64,000 nucleotides of DNA from Eubacteriales bacterium. GTDB taxonomy: Bacteria; Bacillota; Clostridia; Lachnospirales; Lachnospiraceae. Below are positions 8,292 to 17,799 of this stretch, piece by piece; the first letter of the stretch is position 1; every line of letters begins with the position of its first letter. Made by a program: the position numbers and the translations under genes. The notes under the pieces are model-generated. The model saw nothing but the letters and a program-made list of their open reading frames with translations, made no database searches and was not told the DNA's origin. Where the stretch lies: positions 16,004-80,003 of the forward strand of contig JAUNJF010000014.1 of assembly GCA_030533405.1 (NCBI GenBank). Direction: 5' to 3'.

Positions 8292-8940
8292 CTAAAATAC
8301 CCTCATCTAAAAGTGCGCGATATTCATCCCAACCAATTCTTTCTCCACCCATACTTTCCAAATGGTCTGTGTGAAATTGGCAGTCAATCATCACAAAATC
8401 ATTATCCTCCAACAATTGCGCCAACAAAATCAATGCAACTTTCGAACCATTTTCCATATCTGAAAACATACTCTCCCCAAAGAAACATCGTCCAAGACAG
8501 ACACCATATAATCCACCTGCTAATGTTCCGTCAATGTAAGACTCCACGCTAAGCGCATAATCATTTTCAAATAGTCGGAAATAGGCTTCCTCCATCTCAT
8601 CCGTAATCCAGGTTCCCTCTTGAAATTCCCGCTTCATTCTACATCGATGCATGGTATCCGCAAAATCTCGATTTACCATAATTCGAACATCATGCTTTTT
8701 CATAAACTTTTTCATCGAATGAGAAATATGAATCTTCGCTGGTCTTATAATAAAACGCTCTTTCGGACACCACCACATAATCGGATTCTCTTTGTTATAC
8801 CATGGGAAAATTCCATTCGTGTACGCCAACACAAGACGCTCTAACGACAAATCACCACCCACAGCAAGAAGACCATCGTCCTCTGCCAACGTCGGATTTG
8901 GAAAATATATATCATTTTCTTCCAATGCATAAACTGCCAT
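8284..8940 (-). CDS. aat: Leucyl/phenylalanyl-tRNA--protein transferase
   Basis: 218 residues, the full family length. Hallmarks are LLAVGGDLSLERLVLAY, GIFPWYN, PIMWWCPKERFII, GTWITDEMEEAY and GGLYGVCLGRCFFGESMFS. The enzyme moves Leu or Phe from charged tRNA to the N-terminus of proteins that begin with Arg or Lys, creating N-degrons for ClpS. It is the third gene of clpS-clpA-aat, 12 bp after clpA, so the modifying enzyme, adaptor and unfoldase are coexpressed. Aat is common in Proteobacteria and absent from Bacillus subtilis, so its presence here is notable. The start follows TAGGTGATGAT. Confidence 0.96.
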   Translation of the reverse strand: MAVYALEENDIYFPNPTLAEDDGLLAVGGDLSLERLVLAYTNGIFPWYNKENPIMWWCPKERFIIRPAKIHISHSMKKFMKKHDVRIMVNRDFADTMHRCRMKREFQEGTWITDEMEEAYFRLFENDYALSVESYIDGTLAGGLYGVCLGRCFFGESMFSDMENGSKVALILLAQLLEDNDFVMIDCQFHTDHLESMGGERIGWDEYRALLDEGILGL

Positions 8941-8952
8941 ATCATCACCTAA

Positions 8953-11175
8953 TTATTTCTTTGTCACACGGATTGCAAACACATCCTCTTTCACTGTGAG
9001 AGTAAGTTTGCCACCCTTCTTTAACTTACCAAATAAAATCTCATCCACAAAAAGAGATTTGACATCATTTCGAATGACGCGGTCCACCTCTCTGGCACCA
9101 AATTCGTGACTAATTCCCTTCTTCTTTACAAGCAACTTTGCTTCTTCCTCTGCTGTAAATGTAATAGACTTCTCCTGCAACTGCTTTAACAGCTCGTCCA
9201 GTTTCTTTTCCACAACCAAAGTCGCCATCGCATCATCCATACTGTTAAACACTACTATTTTGTTCAATCGATTACGAAATTCCGGCTGAAATGTATTCTT
9301 TACCGCGTCCATAATCACACCATTTGATGCATTTACACTTTGGAATCCAATACCATTCTTTCCAATCTGCTTGGCACCTGCATTGGATGTCATAATTACA
9401 ATAATATTTCTAAAATCTGCCTTTCGTCCCTGATTGTCCGTAAGCGTTGCATAATCCATAACCTGAAGCAAAACATTATAAATGTCCGCATGTGCCTTTT
9501 CAATCTCATCTAACAATAAAACCGCCGAAGGATTTTTGCGAACCGCTTCCGTCAAAAGTCCACCCTCTTCATATCCAACATAACCAGCCGGAGAACCAAT
9601 CAACTTAGCTACCGCATGCTTTTCGCCATACTCACTCATATCAAAACGAATCAACTTCACGCCAAGCTCTTTTGCCAACGTCCTTGCAATCTCTGTTTTA
9701 CCAACGCCTGTCGGACCAACAAATAATAAACTCGCCAAAGGCTTGTTCTCTTCTAACAATCCTGCTTTAGAATATTTGACTGCATTTACAACTTGATCAA
9801 TTGCTTCATCCTGACCGAATATCTGATTCTTTAATCGCTTCTCCAAATCTACCAAACCAGATACATCATCTGTTTTCACGGTTTCTATCGGCACACGGCA
9901 AATCTTCGTCAAAACCTCATTGATTACCGCCTTATCTACTGTCTGTGTTTTCTTCTCTGTTGGATGCAACTTTCTGTATGCGCCAGCCTCGTCCATCAAA
10001 TCAATCGCTTTATCTGGAAGAAATCGCTCATGAATATATTTTGCACTCATCTCAGCAGCATATGCAATCACACCCTTTGCAAACTTAACACCATGGTATT
10101 TTTCATATTTTGATTGCAATCCTTCAAGAATTTCAATCGTCTCATCAATACTCGGCTCTGATATCTCCACATTTTGAAATCTTCTGACAAGACTTTTGTT
10201 CTTCTCAAAATATTTCTTATATTCCTCATAAGTCGTTGCACCAATAAAACGAATATGGCCATCTGTAAGATATGGTTTTAACAAATTCGATGCATCAAAA
10301 GAACTCTCTCCCACAGCACCTGCACCCGAAAGATTGTGAATCTCATCTATATAAATGATTGGCTTTTCTTCCTTTCCAATCTCCGCCAAGACCTTCTTAA
10401 ATCGTTTTTCAAAATCTCCTCGATACTGCGTTCCTGCAAGCATCCCACCAAGATCAAGCGCAAATACCTTTGCACCTGCAAGTGGTTCTGGCACACGATC
10501 CTCCTGTATCATTTTTACTAATCCATATGTAATCGCTGTCTTACCAACACCAGGCTCACCAATATGAAGTGGATTGTTTTTATCCTTACGACACAGAATT
10601 TGAATGGTTCGATCAAGTTCAACTTCTCGCCCAATCAACGGATTCGCGTCAGCAAGTGTATCATTCAAACAAGGTGCATACAACTTCTGACTATTTGTCT
10701 GCTCATCCTCTTCTTCCATGTAATATACCGATTCTTCAATCTCTTCCGAATGTTCATCTTCAATATTCGCGAATTCCTGCAGCAAACTCGCCTCTTTCAC
10801 ATCCTGCTTTTCCATAAAATATGTCGCATAACTGTTCTCAAGATTCCAAATTGCATGAAGAATATGTCTGACGCACACCTCATCACAACCACTGTTGTAC
10901 GCACTCTGTCCAGCGAAGCTAAGAAGCTGGTTCACCCCCATAGATAATTCCGGTGTCACACCTTTTACCTGCTCCATATAGTTCTCATTATATTCTTCAA
11001 TATCTGAAACTAACATCCGAAGATTTCCACCACACTCTTTAAATGCCCATCGAAAGGTATCATCATCAAGCATCATGAGCAAGATAATCTCTGGTGTTAC
11101 ATATTCATAATGATTGGACTGCGCATATTTTATTGCCTGCTGCAATATCCACATCACTTCTTTTGATAATTCCAT
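8953..11175 (-). CDS. clpA: ATP-dependent Clp protease ATP-binding subunit ClpA
   Basis: 740 residues. The N-domain (1-145) binds the adaptor. The first AAA+ module has Walker A GEPGVGKT (206-213) and Walker B IIYIDEIHN. The second has Walker A GPTGVGKTE and Walker B LLLDEIEKA, followed by the ClpP-docking loop IGKNGIGFQS. There is no ClpB/ClpC middle domain, which together with the neighbouring clpS marks it as ClpA rather than ClpC. It unfolds substrates and threads them into ClpP; no clpP is in this window. The start at 11175 follows AGGAGGAACACTA. This 16-bp initiation region is duplicated 93 bp upstream across the clpS stop. Confidence 0.95.
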   Translation of the reverse strand: MELSKEVMWILQQAIKYAQSNHYEYVTPEIILLMMLDDDTFRWAFKECGGNLRMLVSDIEEYNENYMEQVKGVTPELSMGVNQLLSFAGQSAYNSGCDEVCVRHILHAIWNLENSYATYFMEKQDVKEASLLQEFANIEDEHSEEIEESVYYMEEEDEQTNSQKLYAPCLNDTLADANPLIGREVELDRTIQILCRKDKNNPLHIGEPGVGKTAITYGLVKMIQEDRVPEPLAGAKVFALDLGGMLAGTQYRGDFEKRFKKVLAEIGKEEKPIIYIDEIHNLSGAGAVGESSFDASNLLKPYLTDGHIRFIGATTYEEYKKYFEKNKSLVRRFQNVEISEPSIDETIEILEGLQSKYEKYHGVKFAKGVIAYAAEMSAKYIHERFLPDKAIDLMDEAGAYRKLHPTEKKTQTVDKAVINEVLTKICRVPIETVKTDDVSGLVDLEKRLKNQIFGQDEAIDQVVNAVKYSKAGLLEENKPLASLLFVGPTGVGKTEIARTLAKELGVKLIRFDMSEYGEKHAVAKLIGSPAGYVGYEEGGLLTEAVRKNPSAVLLLDEIEKAHADIYNVLLQVMDYATLTDNQGRKADFRNIIVIMTSNAGAKQIGKNGIGFQSVNASNGVIMDAVKNTFQPEFRNRLNKIVVFNSMDDAMATLVVEKKLDELLKQLQEKSITFTAEEEAKLLVKKKGISHEFGAREVDRVIRNDVKSLFVDEILFGKLKKGGKLTLTVKEDVFAIRVTKK

Positions 11176-11208
11176 TAGTGTTCCTCCTATTCAAGGTATC
11201 GGCACGAT

Positions 11209-11268
11209 TCATGAAATGAATCCTGCCATGTCGTCGGAACACATTCCAGTTATGAAACTTCGTTTCAT
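11209..11268 (-). other. 19-codon frame overlapping the clpS stop; duplicated initiation region
   Basis: The 16 bases AGGAGGAACACTAATG occur twice on the minus strand, at 11281-11266 and 11188-11173. The second copy starts clpA. The first encodes the last residues of clpS (EEEH, stop) and also presents an ATG in the overlap TAATG that opens a 19-codon frame (MKRSFITGMCSDDMAGFIS). It may be a leader that couples clpS to clpA, or the scar of a small tandem duplication. Confidence 0.45.
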
Positions 11269-11570
11269 TAGTGTTCCTCCTCTGTCACCATTCGGAATGG
11301 GAACCCCTCAGCCTTTGCTCGTGCAAGGGCTTCTCCAACCTTGGTGGTAGCAATATCATATGGGTATTTTCCAACAATTGCCTTTCCATTTTTATGCACC
11401 TGCATCATAATCGCCTGTGCCGTCATTTCATCCTTATGAAAAATATCCATTAATACCTCTACAACAAATTCCATTGTCGTAAAATCATCATTTAGCATAA
11501 TCACATGATACTGCTTAGGCTCCTTTATTCTATGTTTCGTACGTTCTTTTATCGCGTCTTTTGTTGCCAT
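11268..11570 (-). CDS. clpS: ATP-dependent Clp protease adaptor ClpS
   Basis: 100 residues with the ClpS core: YHVIMLNDDFTTMEFVVEVL (about 21-40, the N-degron pocket with NDD), then MTAQAIMMQVHKNGKAIVG with the conserved His that contacts the alpha-amino group, and GEALARAKAEGFPFRMVTEEE. ClpS hands proteins with N-terminal Leu, Phe, Tyr or Trp to ClpA. A basic 18-residue N-terminal extension corresponds to the arm that enters the ClpA pore in the family. It is the first gene of the operon. Its last codons double as a copy of the clpA ribosome-binding region. Confidence 0.96.
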   Translation of the reverse strand: MATKDAIKERTKHRIKEPKQYHVIMLNDDFTTMEFVVEVLMDIFHKDEMTAQAIMMQVHKNGKAIVGKYPYDIATTKVGEALARAKAEGFPFRMVTEEEH

Positions 11571-11693
11571 CTATTTCTCCCTCTATAAACCTTTGCTTCC
11601 AATATATTTCCGTAAAAAGTATTATATCATACTTATACTTTGTTTTCCTAGATTCGCTCATAGAACTTTACACATAAAAACAATGCCGGCTTT

Positions 11694-12503
11694 TCATTTT
11701 TTATAAATTGCATATACGTTGCTACCACTCAATCTTCTTACATTGAGTGCAACAAGATAAACATGTTCACCCTTTCTGATCCCAATTGCCTGACTGCCGG
11801 GCATAACAGCATTCACAACACCACTATGATATCTTACTTCTGCAAACTTTTTCACAAAAGTATGTCTGGATGCGTGATTAAACTTAGATAATACCGTGCC
11901 TTCTATTACTTGATAATCTCTTCTTAGTATACACATTAACTTGCGACCATCATACCAAAGAAATGCTACGCATGTAACAAATGCAAGAATACCTAAAGCC
12001 ACATATTTCATTATCGCCGTAAAAACAGAGGCACCTCCATTTACGGATGAATGGGCTGCAATATACTCCTGCTTTCTCTCTTCTAACAAACCCCTCACTT
12101 TTTCGTGATCAACCATCGCATCATATTCTTCTAAAAAGCTATTATAATATGCCTCAAATGCTTCCTTATCGTAAGTAATTTCGCCTGTTTTTCTGGTGGC
12201 CTCTTTATCCAGAAAATCTACTTCTTTATGAAATGTTTTTCCATCTGCATATGCTTTTCTATCGCCATACAACTCTTTTGTTATGGTCTCCTCTGTTTCG
12301 TAAAATCCCGATAAATCCGGGCCCGAAACAGACTCTTTTACTACACCGGTACTAAGCTTTGCCACCATCCCGCCGGCAATCACTGTAATAGAAAGAAACA
12401 TAAAAATCATAAGTATAGTAAATTCCAAACTAGCTAATTTTTGTGATTGTAAAATCCTCTGATGCACATATTCATCTGGCGCACTCCATTCTTCTTCCCA
12501 CAT
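11694..12503 (-). CDS. Two-TM membrane protein, unknown function
   Basis: 269 residues, not recognised. A cytoplasmic N-terminus (1-25, MWEEEWSAPDEYVHQR) leads to a TM helix (about 26-50), a mostly hydrophilic extracytoplasmic segment of about 115 residues rich in Glu and Lys (50-165), a second TM helix (about 165-185), and a C-terminal cytoplasmic domain of about 80 residues with beta character (EGTVLSKFNHASRHTFVKKF, then EHVYLVAL). The start follows AGAGAGGTTGGGTTT. Copy B of the dispersed repeat lies 120 bp upstream. It stands alone between clpS and lysC on the same strand. Confidence 0.7.
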   Translation of the reverse strand: MWEEEWSAPDEYVHQRILQSQKLASLEFTILMIFMFLSITVIAGGMVAKLSTGVVKESVSGPDLSGFYETEETITKELYGDRKAYADGKTFHKEVDFLDKEATRKTGEITYDKEAFEAYYNSFLEEYDAMVDHEKVRGLLEERKQEYIAAHSSVNGGASVFTAIMKYVALGILAFVTCVAFLWYDGRKLMCILRRDYQVIEGTVLSKFNHASRHTFVKKFAEVRYHSGVVNAVMPGSQAIGIRKGEHVYLVALNVRRLSGSNVYAIYKK

Positions 12504-12624
12504 AAACCCAACCTCTCTTTTTTAGTAAACGGATTCTTCGCATTTCGCTTTGCTACATATTCAAGAACACTTAATTTTATCTATTTTTTTAATTATAACA
12601 AAAATGAAAACCTGTTTCTAGAAC

Positions 12625-12710
12625 AAAGCGGCGTATGTTCGAGTATTATCTTGAGTCCTGTGGCCAAGACCTATAGAAAATTCAAGTAATTTCCTATAAA
12701 GTATAAAAAG
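12625..12710. repeat. Dispersed intergenic repeat, copy B
   Basis: This is the second copy of the block at 350-432, about 80% identical by eye. It again starts AAAGCGGCGTATGTTCG and holds the same two inverted repeats. In the first stem C-G has become T-A at one pair relative to copy A, while another pair is lost. It directly follows the lysC terminator in the minus direction. Confidence 0.7.
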
Positions 12711-12743
12711 CCGCAATCCCTTTATCATCAAAGGATTGCGGCT
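12702..12743 (-). terminator. lysC: lysC terminator
   Basis: An 11-bp stem, AGCCGCAATCC with GGATTGCGGCT (12709-12743), is followed by TTTTATAC in the minus direction, 45 bp after the aspartokinase stop. Confidence 0.88.
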
Positions 12744-12787
12744 ATATTGACATTTTTAACCCATGGCAACCAGATGTTTTACACTGA

Positions 12788-14098
12788 TTATTTAATAAAT
12801 GTCTTATAAATCGCACGAATTGCTGTATCAAAATCTTTGTTCTGTACACCAATAATGATATTCAACTCAGAAGAACCCTGATCAATCATTTTAATGTTGA
12901 TTCCTTCTTTTGCCAATGCTGTAAACAACTTACCAGCAGTACCACTCGCAGACTTCATACCACGACCTACTACTGCAATCAATGCCAAACCGGCTTCAAT
13001 CTCCACAGAATCTGGCTCAGCCAAACGATGAATTGAAGAAACAACACTCTGTTCCTTGTCAATAAACTCATCTGCATGAACAACAATTGTCATAGTATCA
13101 ATACCTGATGGCATATGCTCAAATGAAATATTGTTCTCCTCAAATGCCTGAAGAACCTTACGACCAAATCCGATTTCTGCATTCATCATAGCCTTTGTAA
13201 TAAAGATAGTACAGAAGTCCTTCTTACCAGCAATACCTGTAATAACATGATCCTGCTTCTGACATGTACTCTCAACAATCCATGTACCTGGATCCTCTGG
13301 TGCATTTGTATTACGGATATTGATTGGAATACCACAATGACGAACTGGGAAAATAGCATCCTCATGAAGAACAGAAGCACCCATGTAAGAAAGCTCACGA
13401 AGCTCTCTATAAGTGATATACTTAATTGGCTCTGGATTGTCAACAATACGAGGATCTGTTACTAAGAATCCAGATACATCTGTCCAGTTCTCGTATACAT
13501 CTGCCTTACTAGCTCTTGCAACAATAGAACCAGTCACATCAGAACCACCACGTGAAAATGTCTTCACATTGCCATCCTTACCCATTCCATAAAATCCTGG
13601 GATAACAGCTGTCTCACACTCAGCCAATCGCTCTCTTAACTTGCGATATGTTTTATAATCATTTAAGTTACCCTCTTCGTTGAAGTAAATAACTTCTGCT
13701 GCGTCGATAAATGTAGCACCTAAATAGCATGCCATAATCTTACCATTTAAAAACTCACCTCTGGATGCAGCAAAATCACTCTGTGGATTCTCACGAAGTG
13801 TTGCTTCAATCTCCTTAAAATCCTCATCCAAAGAAAAATCTAAACCTAAACCAGTGATAATCTCATCGTAACGAACTTTGATTGCTTTCATCTCATCCGC
13901 AATATCCACGCCATTATTAGCACTCTCATATGCATGAAGTAACATATCTGTTACCTTTGTATCATCATCAAATCTCTTACCAGGAGCAGAAGGAACCACA
14001 TAAACACGATCTGGATCTGCTTTAATAATCTTTCCAACTTTTTCAAACTGCTCTGCACTAGCTAATGAACTACCACCAAATTTTACTACTTTTTTCAT
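12788..14098 (-). CDS. lysC: Aspartate kinase
   Basis: 436 residues. The amino-acid kinase N-domain starts MKKVVKFGGSSLASAEQF and has FSRGGSDVTGSIVA for substrate/ATP binding. The C-terminus holds two ACT domains (about 300-436: FCTIFITKAMMN..., then GLALIAVVGRGMKSASGTAGKLF and NIKMIDQGSSELNIIIGV), so feedback regulation by lysine or threonine is likely. It catalyses the first step from aspartate to Lys, Met, Thr and diaminopimelate. The gene is monocistronic with its own promoter and terminator. The 110-bp upstream gap is too short for a lysine riboswitch. Confidence 0.95.
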   Translation of the reverse strand: MKKVVKFGGSSLASAEQFEKVGKIIKADPDRVYVVPSAPGKRFDDDTKVTDMLLHAYESANNGVDIADEMKAIKVRYDEIITGLGLDFSLDEDFKEIEATLRENPQSDFAASRGEFLNGKIMACYLGATFIDAAEVIYFNEEGNLNDYKTYRKLRERLAECETAVIPGFYGMGKDGNVKTFSRGGSDVTGSIVARASKADVYENWTDVSGFLVTDPRIVDNPEPIKYITYRELRELSYMGASVLHEDAIFPVRHCGIPINIRNTNAPEDPGTWIVESTCQKQDHVITGIAGKKDFCTIFITKAMMNAEIGFGRKVLQAFEENNISFEHMPSGIDTMTIVVHADEFIDKEQSVVSSIHRLAEPDSVEIEAGLALIAVVGRGMKSASGTAGKLFTALAKEGINIKMIDQGSSELNIIIGVQNKDFDTAIRAIYKTFIK

Positions 14099-14149
14099 AT
14101 TACAACGCCTCTCTTATTTATATGCATTTATAAAATCCTAAACGATTCC

Positions 14150-14178
14150 ATTTTATAGGCAAAAGAACAAATTGACAA
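14150..14178 (-). promoter_or_regulatory. lysC: lysC promoter
   Basis: Minus strand: TTGTCA at 14178-14173, a 17-nt spacer, TAAAAT at 14155-14150. It gives a leader of about 45 nt before the lysC ATG. Confidence 0.6.
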
Positions 14179-14212
14179 GTAAAAGTCGATATTTTTTTCA
14201 TTTTTTTGTATT

Positions 14213-16837
14213 CTAACGAATCACATCACCAATTTCATCTATCAGTGTCTGATATTCTTTCATAAAGGAATCATGGTTATTATCTATATACTCTACATTT
14301 TCTTCTCTTGCAGCCATTTCAAGTGCCAATGCAAGTTCAAATAAATCATTCGCCCCAATATTTTTGGAATTGGACTTAACCGCATGTATTTTCACTGTAT
14401 ATTCCTTCCAATTCTTCTCGGAATAAAGCGTATTCAACGCTTCAACTTCATTGTTTGAAGCATATAGTCCAACGATTTCCTCATAGAGGTCCTGATCTTC
14501 CATACAATACTTTAATCCATCTTGCATGTTAATTTTCAGTGTAGTCTGTAGGAACTGTTTTAGTGATTTCTTTGGTTTTTCGTGGTTTTCTAAAACAGTT
14601 GCATCGATTTCAACATCATTTGACGAATCACTCTTCATAACTAACTCTTTTGGCAAATACTGAATCAAAATCTCCTCCAATTTCTCGCCCTTTACTGGTT
14701 TGGACATAAAGTCGTCAAAGCCATTTCCAAGAAACATCTCTCTGGCACCATGAATTGCATTTGCCGTTAACGCTATAATTGTTGCATTTGCGGATTCATT
14801 ATGCGATAACTTTCTAATACGTTTTACAGTTTCAATACCATCCATTTCAGGCATCATATAATCCATAAAAATAACATCGTACGTATTTGTTTTTACAAGT
14901 TCTATACTTGCCTGTCCACTCAAAGCGGTTGTAATTTGAATCCCTGTCTGTTTCAGCAACGCTTTGACAATTTGGAGATTCATCTCGTTATCATCTACAA
15001 CCAAAATCTTAGCTTCAGGAGCATGGAAAGATTCTTTATATTTTTTCCTTGTCATTTCAGAACTCCTGATTATTTCACTCATATCGCCAATCGGAGCTTC
15101 GTTAATAATCTTTTGTTCCAGATCGAAATAAAACTCAGAACCTTCTCCATAGATACTCTCTAATTTTAATTCTGTATTCATCAGCTTTAACAGACTCATT
15201 GTGATACTAAGCCCCAGACCTGTTCCCTCAATATTTCTGTTAATATCCTCATCTACGCGCTGAAAAGCGCTAAACATTTTATCAATGTCTTCTTGACGTA
15301 TACCAATTCCCGTATCCTTCACACTCACACGAAGCTTAACCATTCCGTCATGCTTCCCTTTTAGGGACAATGCAAATGACACCTGACCTTCTCTCGTATA
15401 CTTAATTGCATTTGTAAGCAGGTTCATAATAATCTGTCTAAGTCTAACATCGTCTCCATACATCTCAGCTGGTATATTAGAATCAATCTCAAACTCCAAA
15501 TCCAGATTTTTCTTTCTTGCACGATCATAACTCATCACATATAAATCATGAATCAAAGACGGGGTATCATATGTAGCTGGCACAATATCCATCTTACCAT
15601 TTTCAATCTTTGAAAAATCCAAAATATCGTTAATTAACGACAAAAGTAGCGTACCCGCATCTTTTATATTTCCTGCATATCCAAGAATCTTTTCATCTTC
15701 ACATTCACGAATAATCAATTCATCCATACCAAGTACAGCATTAATTGGTGTTCTAATCTCATGACTCATATTGGCAAGAAAATCACTCTTCGCTTTATTT
15801 GCATTTTCAGCCATTCTCTGACTTGCCTTTGCTTCTCTAAGATTTTTTCTTTCCTGTGTGATGTCATGTAAAAAATAAATTGAGTACATCAAATCCCCGA
15901 ATTCATCTTTTACATCTGTCTGCTCAAGGTTACAGACCATTTCCTTATTCTTAATCGATACGATATCATCTTGACGACCGTCAAATAAGATATCTAACCC
16001 ATTTTCCTCCAGTTCCTGATGGGTAACCCCTAGATTCTCATATGTAATATCATTGCACATTACAATTTTCCCTTCACTATCTGCAATGAGAACAGGAACA
16101 CGCACATCTCTAAATACATACTCAGACACATGCTCCTTCGTAAGACCAAACATCTTATGATTGGTAGAAATCTGGAACAAAACCATGGCTGAAATAAATG
16201 CACTAATACAACTGCCTGGAATTGCCGCAGTATGGAATATAGACGGCACCAATGTATCTAAAATATATCCCGTAAATAAGATTGGTCCAAAGAGACAATA
16301 TTTCTTTAATACATATCTCTCTCTTTCCTTTGTCGCCTTCTTCCAACCATATCGAAGTATGACATAATACTGACAAAGTGCCGCCAAAATACTTGCAAAC
16401 TGCACCATTCTAGCCCAAGACATATCCGACCTGTACCAGTATCCCCAAGGTGTTGTAACAAATGTAACCGCCTTTTTTTGAATAATCTGTGTCCAAGCAA
16501 TCAAGGATGCAATCGTAAATCCCAACAAAAATATTTGTTCCTTTCTCCGACTGTAATCCGTTATCTCCGCCACATATCGAATAATATACATCATGTACAC
16601 CGTAACTGCCAAAAGCGCAATGGCCCTTGCAAAATATGCAACATCCGAATCATAGCAAAGACTCATCCATGCATATCCAAAATTCCAGAAAAATACACAC
16701 CAACATACATTCCACATAAAAGCCCCTACCAAGGTTCTTCCAGTAGAACGATAATTAATCACCCCAAGTATAAATGCTGTTAACCCCATTCCTACTAAGA
16801 CAAATGCGATCAAAGAACTAATAACATACTGATTCAT
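14213..16837 (-). CDS. Membrane hybrid histidine kinase with receiver and HPt domains
   Basis: 874 residues. Seven hydrophobic helices (about 8-225, an N-terminal 7TM histidine-kinase sensor layout), a PAS-like domain (about 243-330), HisKA with NMSHEIRTP (His359), HATPase_c with NLLTNAIKY, DTGIGI (508-513) and GTGLGL (538-543), a receiver domain with Asp659 in MDYMMPEMDG, and a C-terminal HPt domain with His818 in KIHAVKSNSKNIGA. All modules of an internal phosphorelay are present, so only a terminal regulator is missing. The HisKA-receiver part is closely similar to the plus-strand kinase at 848-3226, which lacks an HPt. Cell-membrane protein; signal unknown. Confidence 0.94.
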   Translation of the reverse strand: MNQYVISSLIAFVLVGMGLTAFILGVINYRSTGRTLVGAFMWNVCWCVFFWNFGYAWMSLCYDSDVAYFARAIALLAVTVYMMYIIRYVAEITDYSRRKEQIFLLGFTIASLIAWTQIIQKKAVTFVTTPWGYWYRSDMSWARMVQFASILAALCQYYVILRYGWKKATKERERYVLKKYCLFGPILFTGYILDTLVPSIFHTAAIPGSCISAFISAMVLFQISTNHKMFGLTKEHVSEYVFRDVRVPVLIADSEGKIVMCNDITYENLGVTHQELEENGLDILFDGRQDDIVSIKNKEMVCNLEQTDVKDEFGDLMYSIYFLHDITQERKNLREAKASQRMAENANKAKSDFLANMSHEIRTPINAVLGMDELIIRECEDEKILGYAGNIKDAGTLLLSLINDILDFSKIENGKMDIVPATYDTPSLIHDLYVMSYDRARKKNLDLEFEIDSNIPAEMYGDDVRLRQIIMNLLTNAIKYTREGQVSFALSLKGKHDGMVKLRVSVKDTGIGIRQEDIDKMFSAFQRVDEDINRNIEGTGLGLSITMSLLKLMNTELKLESIYGEGSEFYFDLEQKIINEAPIGDMSEIIRSSEMTRKKYKESFHAPEAKILVVDDNEMNLQIVKALLKQTGIQITTALSGQASIELVKTNTYDVIFMDYMMPEMDGIETVKRIRKLSHNESANATIIALTANAIHGAREMFLGNGFDDFMSKPVKGEKLEEILIQYLPKELVMKSDSSNDVEIDATVLENHEKPKKSLKQFLQTTLKINMQDGLKYCMEDQDLYEEIVGLYASNNEVEALNTLYSEKNWKEYTVKIHAVKSNSKNIGANDLFELALALEMAAREENVEYIDNNHDSFMKEYQTLIDEIGDVIR

Positions 16838-17058
16838 CCTTTGTCCTCCATATCCAAATCGTTTTTCAATTCAAATTCCACCGTACCCGAAATATATTCT
16901 TTTCCCAATGTACTTCTATCTTACCACAATTACCGCAAAATGTCCTTATGATAAATAAATTTACCTATTTATTTCAAATCATTTTTTGCTTCTTCGAACC
17001 AACCTACTACCGCCCACGATGTACCTTCTACATAACATTTATAAAATCGCCATTCCCC

Positions 17059-17799
17059 TTATTTATCATACTTTTCAAAGCTGTATCTGCGTCGCTTACT
17101 TGATTGATTATTAAACTGCACATGCGGACACTTTATACATGCCATACAACGAACACATTTGTCTTCCATCCACTGCGGCTTTCCATCTACCATTTTAATT
17201 AAACTGGATGGACAATTTTTTGCGCACATACCACACCCTGTGCACCCCTCATCTGCGTGGAATTTCTTAACAGACATGTATTTATCACAAAGAAATTTCA
17301 TACTTGAAGTCAAAATACCATCTATAAAAGTCCACTTTGGAAGCATATGTTCTTTGCGGTCCACCTGTGTTTTAACTTTCTCGATTAAAGATTTTGATGC
17401 CTTTATTTCCGCAAAAACTCTTTCATCTGGCCTTAAATCACTGAACATAATATAATTGCTTGTCATTTCAATATCAAAGCATGCATGAAGTGGATATCCT
17501 TTTTTCTCAAGTTCCTTTTTAAGCATTGTACCAGCACCACCTGGACCTCCGCCATGTGTAAAAATGTTATACAAATACTCAATGTGACCATTCAAACTTA
17601 ATTTTCGAATAAATTCTAAAACAGTCTTAGGAATACCCGAATAATACACTGGCATAACAAAACCAACAGACTCACCTTCTAACACCTCATAAACATATTC
17701 CTGCTTCTTCATGGCATCACTGATATCAATTTTGTGTTCATCACGCATACAGTGTGCGACATATTTTGAATTACCCGTTCCAGAAAAATAAAAAATCAT
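17059..17799 (-). CDS. EFR1-family ferredoxin (flavodoxin-like plus 2x[4Fe-4S])
   Basis: 246 residues. The N-terminal flavodoxin-like domain begins MIFYFSGTGNSKYVA (FMN phosphate loop) and has GFVMPVYYSGIP and THGGGPGG. The C-terminal ferredoxin domain has one canonical cluster CTGCGMCAKNCP and a second written CVRCMACIKCPH, which is one residue shorter than the normal CxxCxxCxxxCP. It is a probable cytoplasmic electron carrier between flavin and iron-sulfur centres; partners unknown. The start follows AAAAGGAGAATAGT. Whether the shortened second motif still binds a cluster is open. Confidence 0.9.
   Translation of the reverse strand: MIFYFSGTGNSKYVAHCMRDEHKIDISDAMKKQEYVYEVLEGESVGFVMPVYYSGIPKTVLEFIRKLSLNGHIEYLYNIFTHGGGPGGAGTMLKKELEKKGYPLHACFDIEMTSNYIMFSDLRPDERVFAEIKASKSLIEKVKTQVDRKEHMLPKWTFIDGILTSSMKFLCDKYMSVKKFHADEGCTGCGMCAKNCPSSLIKMVDGKPQWMEDKCVRCMACIKCPHVQFNNQSSKRRRYSFEKYDK

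Noticed and set aside
14099-14212. Possible lysine riboswitch before aspartokinase
   Set aside because: Only 114 bp, which already hold a promoter; a lysine riboswitch needs about 170 nt and no matching stems are seen.
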